Under the pieces are notes generated by a model. That model had not been told where the DNA came from and did no database searches. It worked only from the letters and a program-made list of their open reading frames with translations. Of a stretch of DNA of 64,000 nucleotides, positions 16,551-25,625 are shown in pieces (within the stretch, counting starts at the first letter, position 1; each line of letters begins with the position of its first letter). This DNA comes from Shouchella miscanthi (GTDB lineage: Bacteria > Bacillota > Bacilli > Bacillales > Bacillaceae_D): positions 2,108,001 to 2,172,000 of the forward strand of contig NZ_CP042163.1 in NCBI RefSeq assembly GCF_007725405.1. Reading direction: 5' to 3'. Position numbers and translations under genes: made by a program.

Positions 16551-18386
16551 CTATTTTGAAATGTAGAGTCGGATTGTTTTTTCTAGTTCCTGTGAATCAT
16601 TTGTTACAACAATCTCTGTGACTCCTTCGGTTAAAGCTTTAATGACTACTCCCTCATTGGTTTCGTCCATAATGTTCACGATGCTACTATTTGTGCTTTT
16701 CCACGTTAAAGTTTCAGCACTAGCATCTTCGAATTCGGGCTTGTGAGCAGCAAATAGCGACAACTGCTCCCCTACTTTCAAACGAGCTTGATCAACATTT
16801 GTCACAAGTCGCTCAAATGTTCCTTCTTCTGGTGGCTGTCTCCATACATTATGAAAATAGGTAAATGTAGATTCTGACACATGTATGCTACCGCCATCGG
16901 CATACCATTCAATTCCATCATTCGTAGGATCTGTGTAAATAAGAGAGGTAAAAACGATTTCACCATCATTTATGAATAACTCAATAGATGACTCATCAAC
17001 TAAAGCGGTGAGTTTCACTTGTCTCCTACTTGCTTTATAATCGGTTTCATATCGTCTTCCAAATGAAAACTGTTCACCATTTCGATCAATAATTGTCTCT
17101 AAACCAGCGTTTGTTCGATCAAGAAAGATTTTATTATAAGCAGCATCAATACCAACGAGTGATTCAATTCCGTCTCCATGCCGTAGCCGCAAGCCAAATT
17201 CAGTTAATTCATCCCATGTAACGGTTGCTTCATAGCGATAGGTTGTTCCTGAAACTTGTAGTGGTAAAGCCGTCTCTTCATTCACATAGAAGGGCTCGAT
17301 CTGCTCCTGTTTAGCTGATAGTTCATCTAGCCAACGAATCGGCTGTTGAGTAAGGCGGATCTGCCCTTGTTGATTTGTAACTAAGCTCAATTCTCTTGGA
17401 ATGGACATAGCACCCATCCAAGGGTCAGTTGGTGATTGATATGGATAGCGCCAGTTTGCCATCCATCCAAGCCAAATGATTTGATTGTCTTCTGTATTTG
17501 AAAACGTTTGTGCCGCATAAAAATCTTGGCCGAAGTCTGTGAGTAGAACTTCTTCTGGATCATGATCGTTTGTAAATGTAGTGCCATCAAATTCACCGAT
17601 AAAGTACTGAGCTGTCGAACCATTTGTTTCCTCGTTGTCCCCTACACTCACATGGAGTACCCACTTCTCATTTTCGCTATCCCCATCTACTGGTAAGCGG
17701 AAAAGATCAGGGCACTCCCAGACAGCAACGTGAGAACCTTCTCCATCACCAAAGCGACTGGCGTACGTCCAATCGATTAAATTTTCCGATTGATAAAACG
17801 TAACCGACTTATCTGTAGACACGACCATCACCCATTGTGACGTCTCCTTATGCCAAAATACTTTTGGGTCTCGAAAATCTTTTATACCCGGATTTTCAAT
17901 AACCGGATTTCCATTATACCGCTCCCACGTTCGTCCATGATCTTGACTGTACGCAATTGATTGAGCCTCACCGCCCTCTGTATTCGTGTATATAGCAACA
18001 AGTCCGGCTTTTCCTTCAAATAAGCCAGAAGAATCTTCGTGATCAACAACGACACTCCCAGAAAGTGCTTGCCCGAGTTCATCGTGTTCCAAGGCAATGG
18101 GCATATGATTCCAGTGAAGTAAATCGCTACTTATTGCATGTGCCCACGTCCCGTTTTTTTGATGAAACAAATGGTATTCTCCTTCATAATAGACCAGTCC
18201 ATTGGGATCAGCTAAATTTCCAGTTGGAGTTGAAAAATGAAACTGTGGTCGATATGGCTCTGTATAATACGTTCTGTCTTCACTTAATGAATGAAGCATC
18301 GGATCAACTTCCTCTCCTTTTACTGTGCAGCCCATTAGAAAAAATAGGGGAAGGATAAGTGTCATTAGTCGCATAGGTTTACCCAC
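16551..18386 (-). CDS. Surface-anchored GH32 fructanase lipoprotein with Big2-like tail
   Basis: The 611-residue protein starts with a lipoprotein signal ending LFFLMGC (Cys20). The GH32 five-blade domain carries NLADPNG with nucleophile Asp60, FRDP with Asp173 and WECPD with Glu224. The usual WMN before DPNG is replaced by NLA. A beta-sandwich follows, then residues from about 540 to the end form a bacterial Ig-like (Big2) domain ending IRLYISK. It would hydrolyse levan or inulin at the cell surface and feed the ABC importer. It begins at GTG 18386, directly abutting the stop codon of the binding-protein gene, so translation is probably coupled; ATG 18374 is an alternative. Confidence 0.85.
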   Translation of the reverse strand: MGKPMRLMTLILPLFFLMGCTVKGEEVDPMLHSLSEDRTYYTEPYRPQFHFSTPTGNLADPNGLVYYEGEYHLFHQKNGTWAHAISSDLLHWNHMPIALEHDELGQALSGSVVVDHEDSSGLFEGKAGLVAIYTNTEGGEAQSIAYSQDHGRTWERYNGNPVIENPGIKDFRDPKVFWHKETSQWVMVVSTDKSVTFYQSENLIDWTYASRFGDGEGSHVAVWECPDLFRLPVDGDSENEKWVLHVSVGDNEETNGSTAQYFIGEFDGTTFTNDHDPEEVLLTDFGQDFYAAQTFSNTEDNQIIWLGWMANWRYPYQSPTDPWMGAMSIPRELSLVTNQQGQIRLTQQPIRWLDELSAKQEQIEPFYVNEETALPLQVSGTTYRYEATVTWDELTEFGLRLRHGDGIESLVGIDAAYNKIFLDRTNAGLETIIDRNGEQFSFGRRYETDYKASRRQVKLTALVDESSIELFINDGEIVFTSLIYTDPTNDGIEWYADGGSIHVSESTFTYFHNVWRQPPEEGTFERLVTNVDQARLKVGEQLSLFAAHKPEFEDASAETLTWKSTNSSIVNIMDETNEGVVIKALTEGVTEIVVTNDSQELEKTIRLYISK

Positions 18387-19991
18387 TTAGTCAGCAACCT
18401 GACTATGGAAACGATCAAATGCCTCTTGTCGAATGGACATAACTTCTTTAAGTCCCATGTCGTCAAGCTGACTCACATACGCATCCCACTCATCTTCTAC
18501 GCCACCCTCCATCAGCCAGCGGGCATAATTTCGATTCACTAAGTCCATAATATCGGTTTCAATGTAATTTAATCGATCCAACTCTTCTTCCGTCATAAAT
18601 ACATTTGGATAATTTTCCTCCCAAATGTACTCACGATAATAAGTTTCAATATCTTCTAAACGTTTCTTGGCTCGTGGTTCCATATCAACTACGGTACCAA
18701 AGTGCTCTTCAAGAACGACGGATGGCCCCATTGGTGCTACCCGCTCTCGGTATTCTCCCATCGTTGTTCCTTCTGGCAAATCGATGTTTACAAGCATGCC
18801 ATTTTCATCTTCTTCATAAATCTCACCAATTGGACCCCAATTGATTTGGGCGGACAACTTTGGATCATAAAGTTGATCAACCCATCGCATGGTTAATTCC
18901 GGATTTTCATTCGCAGATGTAATAACAAAGGCACTTCGATGATGTTCTTGATGGTTCGATCGACCATACATGCGATGACCATTAGGTCCCTCTAGTGGTC
19001 CGAGTAGTGTGTAATCATCTGCACGATCAAGACCGACAACGGATTCAATTTCCCAGAACAAGAAAGCGCCAAGTGGGTTTGGATCTTGCTTTCCTTTAGC
19101 GAGAAATTGACCCGTATCTTGAGTGAACACTTCCTGATCAATAAGGCCCTCTTTAAACCATTCATGAAAATAAGCAATTGCTTCCTTATACTCTTCTTGA
19201 ATAGCAGTAAAAATAACCTCTTGGTCTTTGACGACAAGCTTATTCGGATTATCAGGAAGGCCAAAAGCCGCGAAAAAGTCCCCTAAATAGCCTTGAAAGC
19301 CATCATTTGGTGTTAAACTTAACACTTCATCAGCAGAACCACTGCCGTTTACATCCTGATCTTGAAAGGCCTGTAATGCTTCTTTCAAATCATCCAACGT
19401 AACGGGTTGATCAAGGCCTACTTCATCTAACCACGTTTGATTAATCGCGGTAAAATTTGCGAATGGAACGAGGCCTATTTCTTCTACCCTTGGCAATGAA
19501 TAAATATGACCGTCTGGCGCAGTTAAAACAGCAAGCAATTCAGGGCGAGCGTCTAATATAGATTGTAAATTGGGTGCATATTCTTCAATTAGTCCCTCTA
19601 AAGGGATGATAGCTCCATCTCTGCCGTATCGAACGAGGTCATAATCGCTAAAGCCTGCGTTGTAAAAGGCATCTGGCAAATCATTACTGGCTAGCATTAA
19701 ATTCTTTCGTTCCACATAGCCATCACCCGGAATGTTATTCCAGTTAATTGAGACATTTGTTTCTTCTTCTAAACGTTGAAAAATGGTCATTTCATCAAAA
19801 TCTGGTGCAAGAGTAGATTTTGGTGAAACAAAGGTTAAGGAAACATCCACTCCTTCATCTACTAGCGGCAACCCTTCTTGATGAAAGTCCACTCGTTCTG
19901 CATTAACATTTTCGTCTCCTGTTGTCTCGCTACCATTACAGGCTACTAGCGCAAGTGTTGCCACACATGTGAAGCCAATCATTTTTTTCAT
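18387..19991 (-). CDS. Sugar ABC transporter binding lipoprotein (YtcQ/LplA type)
   Basis: A 534-residue extracellular binding protein with a lipobox LALVAC (Cys18). Its large size and the FPDAFYNAG-like region, written here NDLPDAFYNAG, fit the YtcQ/LplA group that brings in complex or oligomeric sugars. The pair of permeases lies immediately upstream and the surface fructanase immediately downstream, so the ligand is probably fructo-oligosaccharide. It starts at ATG 19991 behind AAAGGGGG. No ATPase gene is in the operon; a shared MsmX-type ATPase would be needed, as is usual for this importer class in Bacillus. Confidence 0.87.
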   Translation of the reverse strand: MKKMIGFTCVATLALVACNGSETTGDENVNAERVDFHQEGLPLVDEGVDVSLTFVSPKSTLAPDFDEMTIFQRLEEETNVSINWNNIPGDGYVERKNLMLASNDLPDAFYNAGFSDYDLVRYGRDGAIIPLEGLIEEYAPNLQSILDARPELLAVLTAPDGHIYSLPRVEEIGLVPFANFTAINQTWLDEVGLDQPVTLDDLKEALQAFQDQDVNGSGSADEVLSLTPNDGFQGYLGDFFAAFGLPDNPNKLVVKDQEVIFTAIQEEYKEAIAYFHEWFKEGLIDQEVFTQDTGQFLAKGKQDPNPLGAFLFWEIESVVGLDRADDYTLLGPLEGPNGHRMYGRSNHQEHHRSAFVITSANENPELTMRWVDQLYDPKLSAQINWGPIGEIYEEDENGMLVNIDLPEGTTMGEYRERVAPMGPSVVLEEHFGTVVDMEPRAKKRLEDIETYYREYIWEENYPNVFMTEEELDRLNYIETDIMDLVNRNYARWLMEGGVEDEWDAYVSQLDDMGLKEVMSIRQEAFDRFHSQVAD

Positions 19992-20009
19992 CTTCTTATC
20001 CCCCTTTTA

Positions 20010-20900
20010 TTACCCCTTAATGGAACCGATCATGACGCCTTTCACAAAATACTTTTGCAAAAATGGATATAAAATTAATAGCGGAATTGATGACACGATA
20101 ATAACACCATATTTAATTTGCTCCGCTACCGCTAACTGCGCTTGATTAGACTCAATATCGCCAATCATTTGACTAGATACTTCACTTTGTATAAGCAAGT
20201 TGCGCAAAATTAACTGCAATGGATACAATGAATCATTATTTAAATAAATTAGCGCATCAAAAAACGAGTTCCAATGTGTGACAACATGAAAGAGCACCAT
20301 TACGGCGATAATTGGTTTTGAAAGTGGAACCACAATCTTAGAAAAAAATTTCAAATCGTTGCACCCATCGATTTGTGCCGCTTCTAACATGTCTTTAGGA
20401 ATAGACGTTTGGAAAAACGTTCTGCAAATAATGACATTCCATAGTCCTACCGCATTTGGAATTACCATTGCCCAAATGGTATTCACCATCCCAAGATCAC
20501 GAACAACTAAATACGTTGGGATCATGCCTCCATGAAAAAAAAGCGTGATAAGTAGAAAAATCATTATGACGTTACGACCAACTAAATCTGTTCGAGAAAG
20601 TGCGTAACCAGCCGTTATTGTTAGCGTCACACTAATAGCGGTTCCAAGTGATGAGTAGAGAAAGGTATTTTTAAATCCATTCCAAATACCAGGGTCACTG
20701 AAAATACGTTCATAACCATCAAATGTGATCCCCTTTGGCAAAAAAAGTACATCTCCAGCAAAAATACGATTGGGATCACTAATAGAAGCGATTAAGATAA
20801 AATAGAGCGGATACAAAACAAGTAGGCAGCCAAGTGTTAAGAGCGTGACATTCACCGCATCAAATGCTTTGTCTCCCATTGTTCGATTTAGTGGATTCAT
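20010..20900 (-). CDS. Sugar ABC transporter permease (LplC/YtcP type)
   Basis: A 296-residue inner-membrane permease with about six helices. The EAA loop that contacts the ATPase reads EAAQIDGCNDLKFFSKIVVP. The conserved YPLYFILIASISDP near the N-terminus and the end KYFVKGVMIGSIKG are typical of the MalG-like partner. It lies 15 bases after the first permease gene and 18 before the binding protein, in the order B-C-A found in lpl/ytc-type operons. Confidence 0.9.
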   Translation of the reverse strand: MNPLNRTMGDKAFDAVNVTLLTLGCLLVLYPLYFILIASISDPNRIFAGDVLFLPKGITFDGYERIFSDPGIWNGFKNTFLYSSLGTAISVTLTITAGYALSRTDLVGRNVIMIFLLITLFFHGGMIPTYLVVRDLGMVNTIWAMVIPNAVGLWNVIICRTFFQTSIPKDMLEAAQIDGCNDLKFFSKIVVPLSKPIIAVMVLFHVVTHWNSFFDALIYLNNDSLYPLQLILRNLLIQSEVSSQMIGDIESNQAQLAVAEQIKYGVIIVSSIPLLILYPFLQKYFVKGVMIGSIKG

Positions 20901-20915
20901 AGTTTCAGCTCCTCT

Positions 20916-21869
20916 CTACCACAGGCTATTTTCTGACACTTTGCGTGCAATTTGATTTACCGTAACAAGTAAAATTAAATTAATGACGGAATTAAACAAA
21001 CCAACCGCCGTACCAAAGCTGTATTGGGCTTGTTGGATACCTACTTCATAAACGTAGGTAGCAATAATATTCGATGATTCTTTATTTAAAGGCGTTTGCA
21101 TTAATAGCGCTTTTTCAAAGCCGAGATTCATTAAATTTCCAAGAGCTAGAATGAGCATAATAATGGATACAGGCATTATGGCAGGTATGTCAATGTGCAA
21201 CACACGCTTGAACTTACTTGCACCATCCATGACAGCTGCTTCATGTAGCGACGGGTCAACACCTGCAAGTGCAGCAAGATAAATAATGGCTGCAAACCCC
21301 GTTCCTTGCCATACTCCTGAAAAAACATAAAGCGTTTTAAACCATTCTGGGCTAGCCATGAAATTGATCGGTTCTCCACCAAAAAGAACGATGAAGTGAT
21401 TAATCAATCCACTTGAAGGTGACAAAAAAACAAATAGAATCCCGACTAGTACGACAACAGAAATGAAATGAGGAGCATACACAATGGTTTGAATAAAACG
21501 ACGGTACTTTGTACTAATGAGCATGTTTAACATTAGAGCGAGAATGATAGGCAACGGAAAGCCAACTGCTAATTCATACACACTCAGCACGAGAGTGTTT
21601 TCTATAATTTCCCAAAATTGATAAGATTGAAAAAATCGAACAAAATGATCCCACCCTACCCATTCGCTACCCCATATCCCTAAGCTCGGTAAATAATCTT
21701 TGAATGCAATTTGCAACCCGTACATTGGATAATATTTGAATACTAAGAAATAGAACAGCGTTGGTGCAAGCAATAAGTAAAGTTGCCAATTCCGAAGCAA
21801 TCGTTTATGTAACCGCGGTTTTCTAGTCTTAATAGACACAATTCGAGGTTGCTTTTGATAAGTTGCCAC
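20916..21869 (-). CDS. Sugar ABC transporter permease (LplB/YteP type)
   Basis: A 317-residue permease of the MalF-like partner type with six helices. Family marks are YPMYGLQIAFKDYLPSLGIW near the N-terminus and the EAA loop EAAVMDGASKFKRVLHIDIP. It is the first structural gene of the fructan operon and begins 25 bp after a cre-like site and 52 bp after a tandem LacI operator. Confidence 0.9.
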   Translation of the reverse strand: MATYQKQPRIVSIKTRKPRLHKRLLRNWQLYLLLAPTLFYFLVFKYYPMYGLQIAFKDYLPSLGIWGSEWVGWDHFVRFFQSYQFWEIIENTLVLSVYELAVGFPLPIILALMLNMLISTKYRRFIQTIVYAPHFISVVVLVGILFVFLSPSSGLINHFIVLFGGEPINFMASPEWFKTLYVFSGVWQGTGFAAIIYLAALAGVDPSLHEAAVMDGASKFKRVLHIDIPAIMPVSIIMLILALGNLMNLGFEKALLMQTPLNKESSNIIATYVYEVGIQQAQYSFGTAVGLFNSVINLILLVTVNQIARKVSENSLW

Positions 21870-21893
21870 CGCATAACCACCTTTCTACATCAT

Positions 21894-21907
21894 TAAAAGC
21901 GTTTTCA
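21894..21907. promoter_or_regulatory. cre-like CcpA site of the fructan operon
   Basis: TAAAAGCGTTTTCA matches the cre consensus TGWNANCGNTNWCA at all but the second base. It is between the LacI operators and the first permease gene, where CcpA binding would block transcription. Confidence 0.55.
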
Positions 21908-21920
21908 TAAATCGATTTTA

Positions 21921-21954
21921 TGTCAACCGGTTTCATATGTCAACCGGTTTCATA
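21921..21954. promoter_or_regulatory. Tandem LacI-type operators
   Basis: The 17-bp unit TGTCAACCGGTTTCATA occurs twice with no gap (21921-21937 and 21938-21954). Each contains the core AACCGGTT with its central CG, the hallmark of LacI/GalR operators. It lies between the lacI-type gene and the permease genes that this regulator presumably controls. Confidence 0.75.
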
Positions 21955-21962
21955 AAAAATAA

Positions 21963-21990
21963 AAAAGAAAACCACATTAAGCGGTCTTAT
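21963..21990 (-). terminator. Weak terminator after the LacI-type gene
   Basis: On the minus strand AAGACCGC and GTGGTTTT pair around TTAAT, with one G-U pair, followed by a C and a T-run. It would separate the regulator transcript from the operon promoter. Confidence 0.5.
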
Positions 21991-21995
21991 TTTCA

Positions 21996-22979
21996 CTATG
22001 CACTCGTTCCTTTTCGTAATAACACATGATGTACAAGTTCTTGGTTAGGCACTTGAGTAGTACCTTCGATTTGAAGTAGCAAATGATTAATTGCTGTTTC
22101 TGCCATTTTGTTTATTGGTTGCTGAATGGTTGTTAATTCTGGTGCAATTTCTCTTACAAATTCACTACCATCGTATCCGACTACTTTCAGGCTATCTGGT
22201 ACAGTTATCCCTCTTTCTCGTGCTTCACGAATAACAGCTAAGGCAATACTATCGTCGCTTGCAAATATACCGTCAATGTCTTGTTGCTCATCAAACACAG
22301 TCGCAACTGCTTTTGCTGTCGCTTCTTGTTTTAATACCGGTTTAATTTCATAGGTTAACACTGGCAAGTCTTGTTCCTTCATCACATCTTCATAGGCTTT
22401 TCTCCGAAGGTTCGCTGGTGTTTCGAGGTCTAATGGACCATTAATATGGATAATTTTTTTACAGCCACTCTTTAATAAATGAGTTGTTGCAAGTACGCCA
22501 CCTTCATAGTTATTAGAACTGATAACAGGAATTCGTTTCGATAAATAATGATCAAACGCAACTATTGGCAAATGGTGATCATCGTAATCAATTAAACCGC
22601 GATTATAAGTGCAGACGATAACGCCATCTACTTGGTTGCGTCGGAGCATCTCCCAATAATTCCGCTCTTTTTCTACATTAAATAAGCTATTGCATAGTAA
22701 AACCTTTAATCCTTTTTCTGCACAATGGTGTTCAATTTTAGCGGCTAACTCACCATAAAAAGGATTGCTAGTTGTTGGCACAATCACTCCTATGATGTTA
22801 GATCGTTTGTTATAAAGGGAACGAGCAAGATCATTCGGCAAGTAGTTTAATGCATCCATTGCTTTATATACTTTTTTCTTTGTATCCTCACTAATATAGC
22901 CGCGATTATTTAGCACACGAGAAACAGTTGTAGGTGACACACCTGCTGCATGTGCTACGTCACTTATTTTTGGTTTCAT
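21996..22979 (-). CDS. LacI-family repressor of the fructan operon
   Basis: A 327-residue regulator. The HTH is at residues 4-23 (ISDVAHAAGVSPTTVSRVLN), followed by the hinge helix region LARSLYNKRSNIIGVIVPTTSNPFYGEL (start LARSLYNKRS). The periplasmic-binding-like domain includes GIFASDDSIALAVIREARER, quoted in part as IFASDDSIALAV. It stands just upstream of and codirectional with the importer and fructanase genes, and tandem AACCGGTT operators lie between. A fructan-derived sugar is the probable inducer. Confidence 0.88.
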   Translation of the reverse strand: MKPKISDVAHAAGVSPTTVSRVLNNRGYISEDTKKKVYKAMDALNYLPNDLARSLYNKRSNIIGVIVPTTSNPFYGELAAKIEHHCAEKGLKVLLCNSLFNVEKERNYWEMLRRNQVDGVIVCTYNRGLIDYDDHHLPIVAFDHYLSKRIPVISSNNYEGGVLATTHLLKSGCKKIIHINGPLDLETPANLRRKAYEDVMKEQDLPVLTYEIKPVLKQEATAKAVATVFDEQQDIDGIFASDDSIALAVIREARERGITVPDSLKVVGYDGSEFVREIAPELTTIQQPINKMAETAINHLLLQIEGTTQVPNQELVHHVLLRKGTSA

Positions 22980-23199
22980 TTTGTTCTCCTCTTGGCACCT
23001 ATTTACTTTATTATTAACATTGTAAACAAAAGAAAGCGTTAGTCCAACTATTAGTTCACAATTAAAAGAGAGAAAAGCTACAAAATCTTTTAAGTTGTTA
23101 AAATTGACTATATTCCTTCAAAAAAATATTGGTTTTCAATACTTTAGACGGGGTATATAAGACTTAAAATAGACATTACCAAGGAGATAAAGTTCGATA

Positions 23200-24087
23200 A
23201 TGAATCATACAAACGATAGGATAATGACTACCCTACTAAACAACCTAGCCATCATTCAATTTGATACCAATCGAAAAGTATTGTTTTCAAACCAATTATT
23301 CGCCGATACAATGGGTTATACAGTGAATACCATGATAGGAAGAGCACATCATGAGTTCTGCTTTACAGACTTTGCACAAAGTCAGGCTTACAACGATTTT
23401 TGGGAGAGCCTATTAAACGGAAAAAGCTTTCAAGATAAAATTTTAAGGCGGCATGCTAATGGAGAAGGCCTATGGTTAGAAGCAACATACATGCCCATAA
23501 TCGAAAATGGAGAGGTTCGAAGTGTGATGAAATTTGCAACAGACATCACTACCCGACAACAAGGCATTGAGCACTTCGCTGAAAAGTTAGGAAAAAATAC
23601 AGAAACAATGAATGATAATGCAGAAAGAATGATTGCAAGCAATGAGCTCATTCTCGATGACATGCAAGAAACAGTCGCTCTTTTAACAAATATGGGTAAG
23701 ACTTTGCAGACATTAGAAGAAAAAGCAAACGTTATTAATAAGATTTCATCTATGATTGAAGAATTTGCGGTTCAAACGAATGTACTTTCTTTTAATGCAG
23801 CGATTGAAGCGGCTCATGCTAAAGAATACGGTAGAGGCTTTAACGTTATTGCTGATGAAATTCGTAAACTATCAAAGCAAATCGATCATTCCATTCAGGA
23901 TATTCGGATGAATTTGTTTAACACAACAAAAGAAATAAAAAGTATTTCTAAAGGGACGATGGGAATTATAGAGCGTTCGACAAAAAACCAAAATAAGTTG
24001 GAAAACTCGCTTTCTGATTATCGTAGCTTGCTAGTTGAAATTGAAGACATCAATCGTGGAACAAAAGATCTGATGAAAGTAATATAG
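23200..24087 (+). CDS. Soluble PAS-domain chemoreceptor (YfmS-like)
   Basis: This 295-residue protein has no transmembrane segment. Residues 10-120 form a PAS domain (IQFDTNRKVLFSNQLFADTM, later the PAC part MKFATDITTRQQ). From about 130 a coiled coil contains the chemoreceptor hairpin tip: QTNVLSFNAAIEAAHA with GRGFNVIADEIRKLSKQ at 192-227. It would signal through CheA/CheW, sensing a cytoplasmic redox, oxygen or energy cue. The coiled coil is short compared with membrane receptors, as in B. subtilis YfmS. AAGGAGA precedes the ATG by 11 bases. Ends at a good terminator. Confidence 0.85.
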   Translation: MNHTNDRIMTTLLNNLAIIQFDTNRKVLFSNQLFADTMGYTVNTMIGRAHHEFCFTDFAQSQAYNDFWESLLNGKSFQDKILRRHANGEGLWLEATYMPIIENGEVRSVMKFATDITTRQQGIEHFAEKLGKNTETMNDNAERMIASNELILDDMQETVALLTNMGKTLQTLEEKANVINKISSMIEEFAVQTNVLSFNAAIEAAHAKEYGRGFNVIADEIRKLSKQIDHSIQDIRMNLFNTTKEIKSISKGTMGIIERSTKNQNKLENSLSDYRSLLVEIEDINRGTKDLMKVI

Positions 24088-24090
24088 GTG

Positions 24091-24117
24091 AGGCGATCTT
24101 CATAGATCGTCTTTTTG
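24091..24117 (+). terminator. Terminator after the chemoreceptor gene
   Basis: AGGCGATCT (24091-24099) pairs with AGATCGTCT (24104-24112) with one G-U pair, followed by T5. Confidence 0.75.
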
Positions 24118-24129
24118 TTTGTAAGTATT

Positions 24130-24154
24130 TCAGCATGTTGTTAGAACATGCTGA
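24130..24154. repeat. 10-bp perfect inverted repeat before the methyltransferase gene
   Basis: TCAGCATGTT and AACATGCTGA are exact complements with a 5-base loop. It lies 55 bp before the methyltransferase start and may be an operator or a second terminator; the tail ATTTTTA comes ten bases later. Confidence 0.5.
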
Positions 24155-24208
24155 ATTGCATAAATTTTTATGGTAGACTTGTTAAAACATTACTAGGAGA
24201 TGAATGAA

Positions 24209-24967
24209 ATGACAAAATGGAATTCCACTCTCTATGATGATAAACATAAGTTTGTAAGTCAATTTGGTGAGGACTTGATTTCTATTCTCGACCCACAAGA
24301 AGGAGAACATATCCTGGACGTTGGTTGTGGAACGGGTGATTTAGCTAACGAGCTCTCAAAAGCAGGTGCAATCGTTACAGGTTTTGACTCCTCTGCAGCT
24401 ATGATTGAAACCGCAAAACGTAAGTATCCTCATATTTGCTTCCAGTTACAAGATGGTGAGGAAGATCGATACCTGTCACAGTTTCATGCTGTGTTCTCAA
24501 ATGCAGCAATCCATTGGATGAAAAATCAGCGACAAGTGGTACAAAATTGTTATAATGCCCTGCTTCCAAAAGGACGTTTTATTGCTGAACTTGGTGGGGC
24601 TAACAATGTTGAATCCATTCTCTTAGCCTTAGAAGAGGCGTCTAAAACGCTCTCAATTCCTTACGAAAAATCCTTACTTCCTTGGGTGTTTCCTACAAAA
24701 GAAGAAATGACTGTCCATCTTACTGAGGCTGGCTTTCATGTATGGAAGATGTCGCATTTCTATCGCCCCACACGGTTATCCGGAGAGGAAGGAATTTATA
24801 ACTGGCTGAATATGTTTAGTACAAGCTTCTTCAAGCATCTTACTAGTGAAGAAAGAAATAGACTCTTTCGTGAATGTGAACGTCTTTTGCGTTCTAAATT
24901 GTATAAAGAGAATGGCTGGGTAGCAGATTATTGGCGTTTACGTTTCGTTGCACAGAAACTTACTTAA
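24209..24967 (+). CDS. SAM-dependent class I methyltransferase
   Basis: A 252-residue Rossmann-fold methyltransferase. Motif I is ILDVGCGTGDLA (35-46), followed by VTGFDSSAAMIETAKRKYP (the acidic end of strand 2), and FSNAAIHWMKN as the post-I/motif IV region. This combination, especially NAAIHW, resembles trans-aconitate methyltransferase and related small-molecule enzymes. The substrate is unknown. ATG 24209 is preferred over 24200 because AGGAGATG lies at the right distance. It is transcribed alone. Confidence 0.8.
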   Translation: MTKWNSTLYDDKHKFVSQFGEDLISILDPQEGEHILDVGCGTGDLANELSKAGAIVTGFDSSAAMIETAKRKYPHICFQLQDGEEDRYLSQFHAVFSNAAIHWMKNQRQVVQNCYNALLPKGRFIAELGGANNVESILLALEEASKTLSIPYEKSLLPWVFPTKEEMTVHLTEAGFHVWKMSHFYRPTRLSGEEGIYNWLNMFSTSFFKHLTSEERNRLFRECERLLRSKLYKENGWVADYWRLRFVAQKLT

Positions 24968-25015
24968 CACTCAAACATATGTATTTTCTAACAAGCCACT
25001 GAATAAAAAAATGAC

Positions 25016-25429
25016 TCAATAGTAGTCTGAAATAATCAATTTCTCCAAATATTCCACCGGAGCATTTGGCCTTGTTTCTGCTATTTTATAAATTAATTTC
25101 ACTGCATGAAACAATTGATTTTTCAATAACTTTTCGTCGACAGTCGGGTAGTCTATTAGTTGAATTAGTTCATATACTAGTACGGAATGCTCTAATAATG
25201 TAACCAACGCATACGTCTCATTATGTCTATAGCGATTCATATAAGTAGCGCCTACATAATACTCCATGAATAGCGTTACATTGTTATTGCATATGTACGT
25301 AATGACGTCATTTTCAAAAACCTTAGCTGTACGATCTTCATTGAGGTAAAAAGGAATATTGTTTAATAATCGTACTCTCCGTTCAATAATAACCACTCCA
25401 AACACATTGACTGATTCGCCAAAAAACAA
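25016..25429 (-). CDS. Hypothetical protein
   Basis: A 137-residue frame from TTG 25429 behind AAGGTG. It has a basic N-terminal part and then mostly helical segments (LLEHSVLVYELIQLIDYPTV and NQLFHAVKLIYKIAETRPNA). No motif or family is recognised. The hydrophobic/polar pattern looks like a real soluble protein, but the start is uncertain. It is separated from the GntP gene by a terminator. Confidence 0.45.
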   Translation of the reverse strand: MFFGESVNVFGVVIIERRVRLLNNIPFYLNEDRTAKVFENDVITYICNNNVTLFMEYYVGATYMNRYRHNETYALVTLLEHSVLVYELIQLIDYPTVDEKLLKNQLFHAVKLIYKIAETRPNAPVEYLEKLIISDYY

Positions 25430-25533
25430 AACACCTTATGCCATTCCCCCTTCCCCTCTTCCCGACTTCATAAGTTTGTAAACGCTTTTGCACGATTTTA
25501 ACATGAACGTTTTCTGAAGAGTGACCATTAAGA

Positions 25534-25573
25534 AAACCCAAGTCCAATGTTACTAGATGATGGGCTTGGGTTT
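25534..25573 (-). terminator. Terminator of the GntP permease gene
   Basis: AAACCCAAG (25534-25542) pairs with CTTGGGTTT (25565-25573), extended by three more pairs; on the minus strand it is followed by TTCTTA. Confidence 0.7.
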
Positions 25574-25625
25574 ACATGTACTTCAATAGGTTTATCATGA
25601 GAGAATTCGTTTTCCATTTCCAATG

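Noticed and set aside
25478-25492. TGTAAACGCTTTTGCA as a cre box
   Set aside because: Two of the most conserved end positions differ from the cre consensus, so it was not called.
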